Origin: Pectobacterium atrosepticum
GTDB lineage: Bacteria; Pseudomonadota; Gammaproteobacteria; Enterobacterales; Enterobacteriaceae
Direction of reading: 5' to 3'
DNA length: 64,000 nt
Assembly: GCA_019056595.1 (NCBI GenBank)
Contig: CP036163.1
Location: forward strand, 2,108,001 to 2,172,000
In this document: positions 61,585-64,000 of the stretch, piece by piece
Position numbering within the stretch: the stretch's first letter is position 1
Layout of the letters: every line of letters starts with the position of its first letter
Program-made: the position numbers and the translations under genes
Notes under the pieces: model-generated
What the model was told of the DNA's origin: nothing
The model's input: the letters and a program-made list of their open reading frames with translations, nothing else
The model's database searches: none

Positions 61585-63063
61585 TCAAGATTTTACGCTT
61601 TTCAACAAAGTTTGCTTGCAGATATGCCCAAATGTGACGTGAGTTGAGTTATTGCCACCCACACCAACGCCACTCTGATCTGGGATTTCAATGCGCCATC
61701 CACCCACATCGTAGGTTGTTCTCCACGTATTGATGTAGCCCTGACTGTAGTCCTGGAACTGTGTAGTGTAATCGGCATAACAGTTATCCAATTTCACAGA
61801 TCCCGAAGCACTCCCGTTTGCACCCGTTATTATCCCGTGGTCAGTGTTCGGGCCAAAGTCCAGAATTCCATTATTTTCTCGTTGATTGAGTCTAAGAATT
61901 ACAACAATATTTGGAATACCAGCCCCGGTTGAATCAGCCAGTGTAACTTGCCAGGTAACATCCCGATAGGCTTGCGTGGTCATAAAACCATAAGCCGTTG
62001 GTGCTGCATTTGGAATACGCAGAACGGTGCTTTCCCCCGAAACAGAATGGCTAAACCTGGCAATTTTGGAGCCTAAAGTCAGCTTATATTTCTGAGAAAC
62101 GGTCGGTAATCGTGATGGATTAGGCAATACTCTAACCAAAATCTTTTCATTCAGTTGAGATGGAGTGATGGTAATTTCCTGTCCGGTATTACGGGTTGTC
62201 CAGGTGTTCCCTCCATCAGCGGAAGACGCCAGTAACCAGTTGTTATTGGTTCCGCTCGTCAATCCATTCAAGCTAAGTAAAACTTGCTGGCCACGTATTG
62301 CAGTAAATACATAGTAATCCGCATCAGAATCGCTATCAGAATTAGCTTCAATTTTATTCAGGTTATCAGGCAGCGGGAAGGCCAGAGAGGGAATATCATT
62401 TAACTCATACGCATCGACATCTGTATTAACGATGGCACCAAAATTAAAACCAGAACCATCTGCTGTCTTGGCCTCCATGAACCAATAATAGTGTCCCGGT
62501 TGTGTTAAATCCAGCGTAGCCTCATCAGCATTCCCTTCTTGATCAGAATAATTAATTGCCGTCACATTATTCTGGCCATCGTCCCGCATCAAACTGAGCG
62601 CAATATCTGTTTCAGGACTCATTCCTACGACGAAAGCGGTTGTTTTAGAACGCTGGGTAATTTCAAAATGATAACAAGCGCTACCCCCACTTTGCAGCCC
62701 ATCCAGCGTATAAATTGAGTTTACTGAAAGTGTCGGACACAGAGGAGTGAATGAACTGTCATTGGCCAGAGCCTGATTGCTTGATAATGACTTTTTTTGT
62801 GCGCTTTTGGCATCAGTCTGTGCACTTGATGCATTAGGGGTAATAACGACAACCCCCTCATTTTCGGCTTTGTGAAACTTATAATAACTTCCGGCATCCG
62901 CTTGCATACTATTTGGTGCATCAAAGAGAGAAACTGTGCCTTTTTTTTGCAGTTTCCCGATATCCTTCACTTCCACGGAAACGCTGGTTTCTGCAAACGC
63001 AGAACCCATGCAGAATACCAATCCGGCTGCCGCGAGGTATAAATTTAAACGATGATATTTCAT
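61585..63063 (-). CDS. Large secreted protein with PPC-like and Ig-like domains, function unknown
   Basis: 492 residues. Signal peptide MKYHRLNLYLAAAGLVFCMG... cleaved near residue 24 (AFA/ET). After a Ser/Ala-rich linker (about 75-105) come two beta-domains similar to bacterial pre-peptidase C-terminal (PPC) domains: SIYTLDGLQSGGSACYHFEI (about 115-215) and DAYELNDIPSLAFPLP (about 218-330). A C-terminal Ig-like part (about 350-490) has WQVTLADSTGAGIPNIVVIL. Four cysteines may form two disulfides. PPC domains usually accompany secreted proteases, but no catalytic domain is seen here. Monocistronic and AT-rich. A surface or export-linked role is inferred. Confidence 0.7.
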   Translation of the reverse strand: MKYHRLNLYLAAAGLVFCMGSAFAETSVSVEVKDIGKLQKKGTVSLFDAPNSMQADAGSYYKFHKAENEGVVVITPNASSAQTDAKSAQKKSLSSNQALANDSSFTPLCPTLSVNSIYTLDGLQSGGSACYHFEITQRSKTTAFVVGMSPETDIALSLMRDDGQNNVTAINYSDQEGNADEATLDLTQPGHYYWFMEAKTADGSGFNFGAIVNTDVDAYELNDIPSLAFPLPDNLNKIEANSDSDSDADYYVFTAIRGQQVLLSLNGLTSGTNNNWLLASSADGGNTWTTRNTGQEITITPSQLNEKILVRVLPNPSRLPTVSQKYKLTLGSKIARFSHSVSGESTVLRIPNAAPTAYGFMTTQAYRDVTWQVTLADSTGAGIPNIVVILRLNQRENNGILDFGPNTDHGIITGANGSASGSVKLDNCYADYTTQFQDYSQGYINTWRTTYDVGGWRIEIPDQSGVGVGGNNSTHVTFGHICKQTLLKSVKS

Positions 63064-63223
63064 CCCAATATTTCCTTATTTTTGAGTATTTTCAAATAAA
63101 AAGCAGACTTATTATTTATAAATTAACAAACATTGGATTTTAAGCGAGCATAGTATTGCATCGACATGAAAAATAATCTCAATGAATTTTTACAAAAATA
63201 TTTAAAATGAAATTATTTTAAAT

Positions 63224-63262
63224 GAGTGAATTACAATTATTATTAAGGTAATTAATTCACTC
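63224..63262. terminator. Inverted repeat after the 2-hydroxyacid dehydrogenase gene
   Basis: GAGTGAATTA (63224-63233) pairs with TAATTCACTC (63253-63262), 10 bp with a 19-base loop. It lies 24 bases past the stop of the dehydrogenase gene; AT-rich flanks follow. Confidence 0.55.
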
Positions 63263-63285
63263 GTTTTAATTTTCCAGATAATCAT

Positions 63286-64000
63286 TTAATACTCACGACT
63301 AAAATCTACCTCTCCACGCAGCGTATTATCAGCATGGAAGCGAGAGAAATTATCGAGAAATAACCTTCCCATCAGCCCCGGCACCATCGGTCCGGCAATG
63401 TGTGCCGTTAACGTCAGGTTCGGTGTTTTCCAGAACGGGTGGCTGTAAGGCAACGGCTCTTGCCTGAATACATCCAGTACCGCGCCTGCAATCTGCGCAT
63501 CACGTAGCGCCGATCGCAAATCATCATCAACGACAGCACTACCGCGCCCGACATTGATAAACAGTGCCGAAGGCTTCATGGCCGCAAAAAAATTAGCATC
63601 ATAGATATCGGTAGTCGCCGAGGTATCTGGCAGAAGGTTGATGACATAATCAGCCTCCGGCACCGCGGCGGGCAGTTCCGCAAGGCTCATGATCCGTTTA
63701 AAATCAGGCCGCAGTCTTGGCGTACTAACAATGCCGTATAGCTCGACGCCAAAAGGCCGTAGAAAACCTGCGACTTCACAGCCGATCTCCCCTGCACCAA
63801 CAATCAGCACGTTTTTATCTGCCAGCGAGCCCGGCAAGCGATGATCCCAGCGCCGTTCTTCCTGACTGACTTGCCGTTCCCCCAGACGCAACTCATGTCT
63901 GAGCATATAGGCAATCACATATTCGGCTATCGGTTGCCCAAACACGCCAACAGCGCGGCTTAAACGATAATCTCGCGGTAGCCCATCAGCCAACAACGGC
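63286..64000 (-). CDS. D-2-hydroxyacid dehydrogenase family protein (5' part cut by window)
   Basis: The C-terminal ~238 residues of an NAD(P)-dependent D-2-hydroxyacid dehydrogenase (2-oxoacid reductase); the N-terminus lies beyond the right edge. Cofactor motif IVGAGEIGCEVAGFL, active-site arginine in INVGRGSAVVDDD, acid in VFRQEPLP, and histidine in LTAHIAGPM. The last motif has TAHIAG in place of the usual TPHI. Closest in pattern to the GhrA/GhrB-like and related uncharacterised subgroup; substrate unknown. An inverted repeat follows. Confidence 0.88.
   Translation of the reverse strand, partial: PLLADGLPRDYRLSRAVGVFGQPIAEYVIAYMLRHELRLGERQVSQEERRWDHRLPGSLADKNVLIVGAGEIGCEVAGFLRPFGVELYGIVSTPRLRPDFKRIMSLAELPAAVPEADYVINLLPDTSATTDIYDANFFAAMKPSALFINVGRGSAVVDDDLRSALRDAQIAGAVLDVFRQEPLPYSHPFWKTPNLTLTAHIAGPMVPGLMGRLFLDNFSRFHADNTLRGEVDFSREY

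Overview
The window is a stretch of chromosome from an enterobacterium. The best fit is a soft-rot Pectobacterium or close relative. This is inferred from proteins very close to those of E. coli in enterobacterial order, a 127-bp ERIC repeat, roughly half G+C outside AT-rich islands, and the lack of speB between loiP and speA. No species-defining gene is present. Nearly all of the window is core chromosome.

Layout. (1) 1-11.9 kb, a block found at the 0/100-minute region of the E. coli map: thrA (cut by the left edge) with its thrL leader and attenuator, yjtD, arcA, creA, rob, gpmB, yjjX, trpR with its operator, slt, an ERIC element and ettA. (2) 11.9-15.9 kb, an accessory block: a chemoreceptor with a candidate FliA promoter, and a divergent LysR regulator / quinone oxidoreductase pair. 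(3) 16.1-38.9 kb, the E. coli 65-66 minute block: serA, rpiA, argP, yggE, argO, mscS, fbaA-pgk-epd, tktA, loiP, an AT-rich LuxR-type gene where speB would be expected, speA, metK, sprT, endA, rsmE, gshB, yqgE, yqgF. (4) 39-55.5 kb, E. coli 95-96 minute genes: fbp, mpl, purA, yjeT, then the nnr-tsaE-amiB-mutL-miaA-hfq-hflX-hflK-hflC superoperon, with queG divergent. (5) 55.5-64 kb, a looser region: an AT-rich gap with DnaA boxes next to queG (a datA-like position), ahpC-ahpF, a DUF4153 membrane protein, an orphan AT-rich gene, one tRNA-Gly(GCC), a large secreted protein of unknown function and the C-terminal part of a 2-hydroxyacid dehydrogenase cut by the right edge.

The genes serve central metabolism (glycolysis and pentose phosphate: fbaA, pgk, epd, tktA, rpiA, fbp), amino-acid and polyamine synthesis (thrA, serA, metK, speA), redox and anaerobic control (arcA, ahpCF, gshB), envelope recycling (slt, mpl, amiB), and RNA modification, repair and protein quality control (rsmE, miaA, queG, tsaE, mutL, hfq, hflXKC).

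Most notable: two copies of a ~155-165 bp intergenic palindromic element (15.9 kb and 35.9 kb). Each sits inside a terminator hairpin that is present as a direct repeat on both sides. The arms of the two copies differ by paired substitutions that keep base pairing, which points to a mobile, structured element. Other points are a datA-like cluster beside queG, a short leader ORF with an 8-base Shine-Dalgarno upstream of speA, replacement of speB by a LuxR-type gene, a GC-rich tktA core, and several transcription-factor sites (FNR, TrpR, Cra, MetJ, PurR, CRP-like, FliA).
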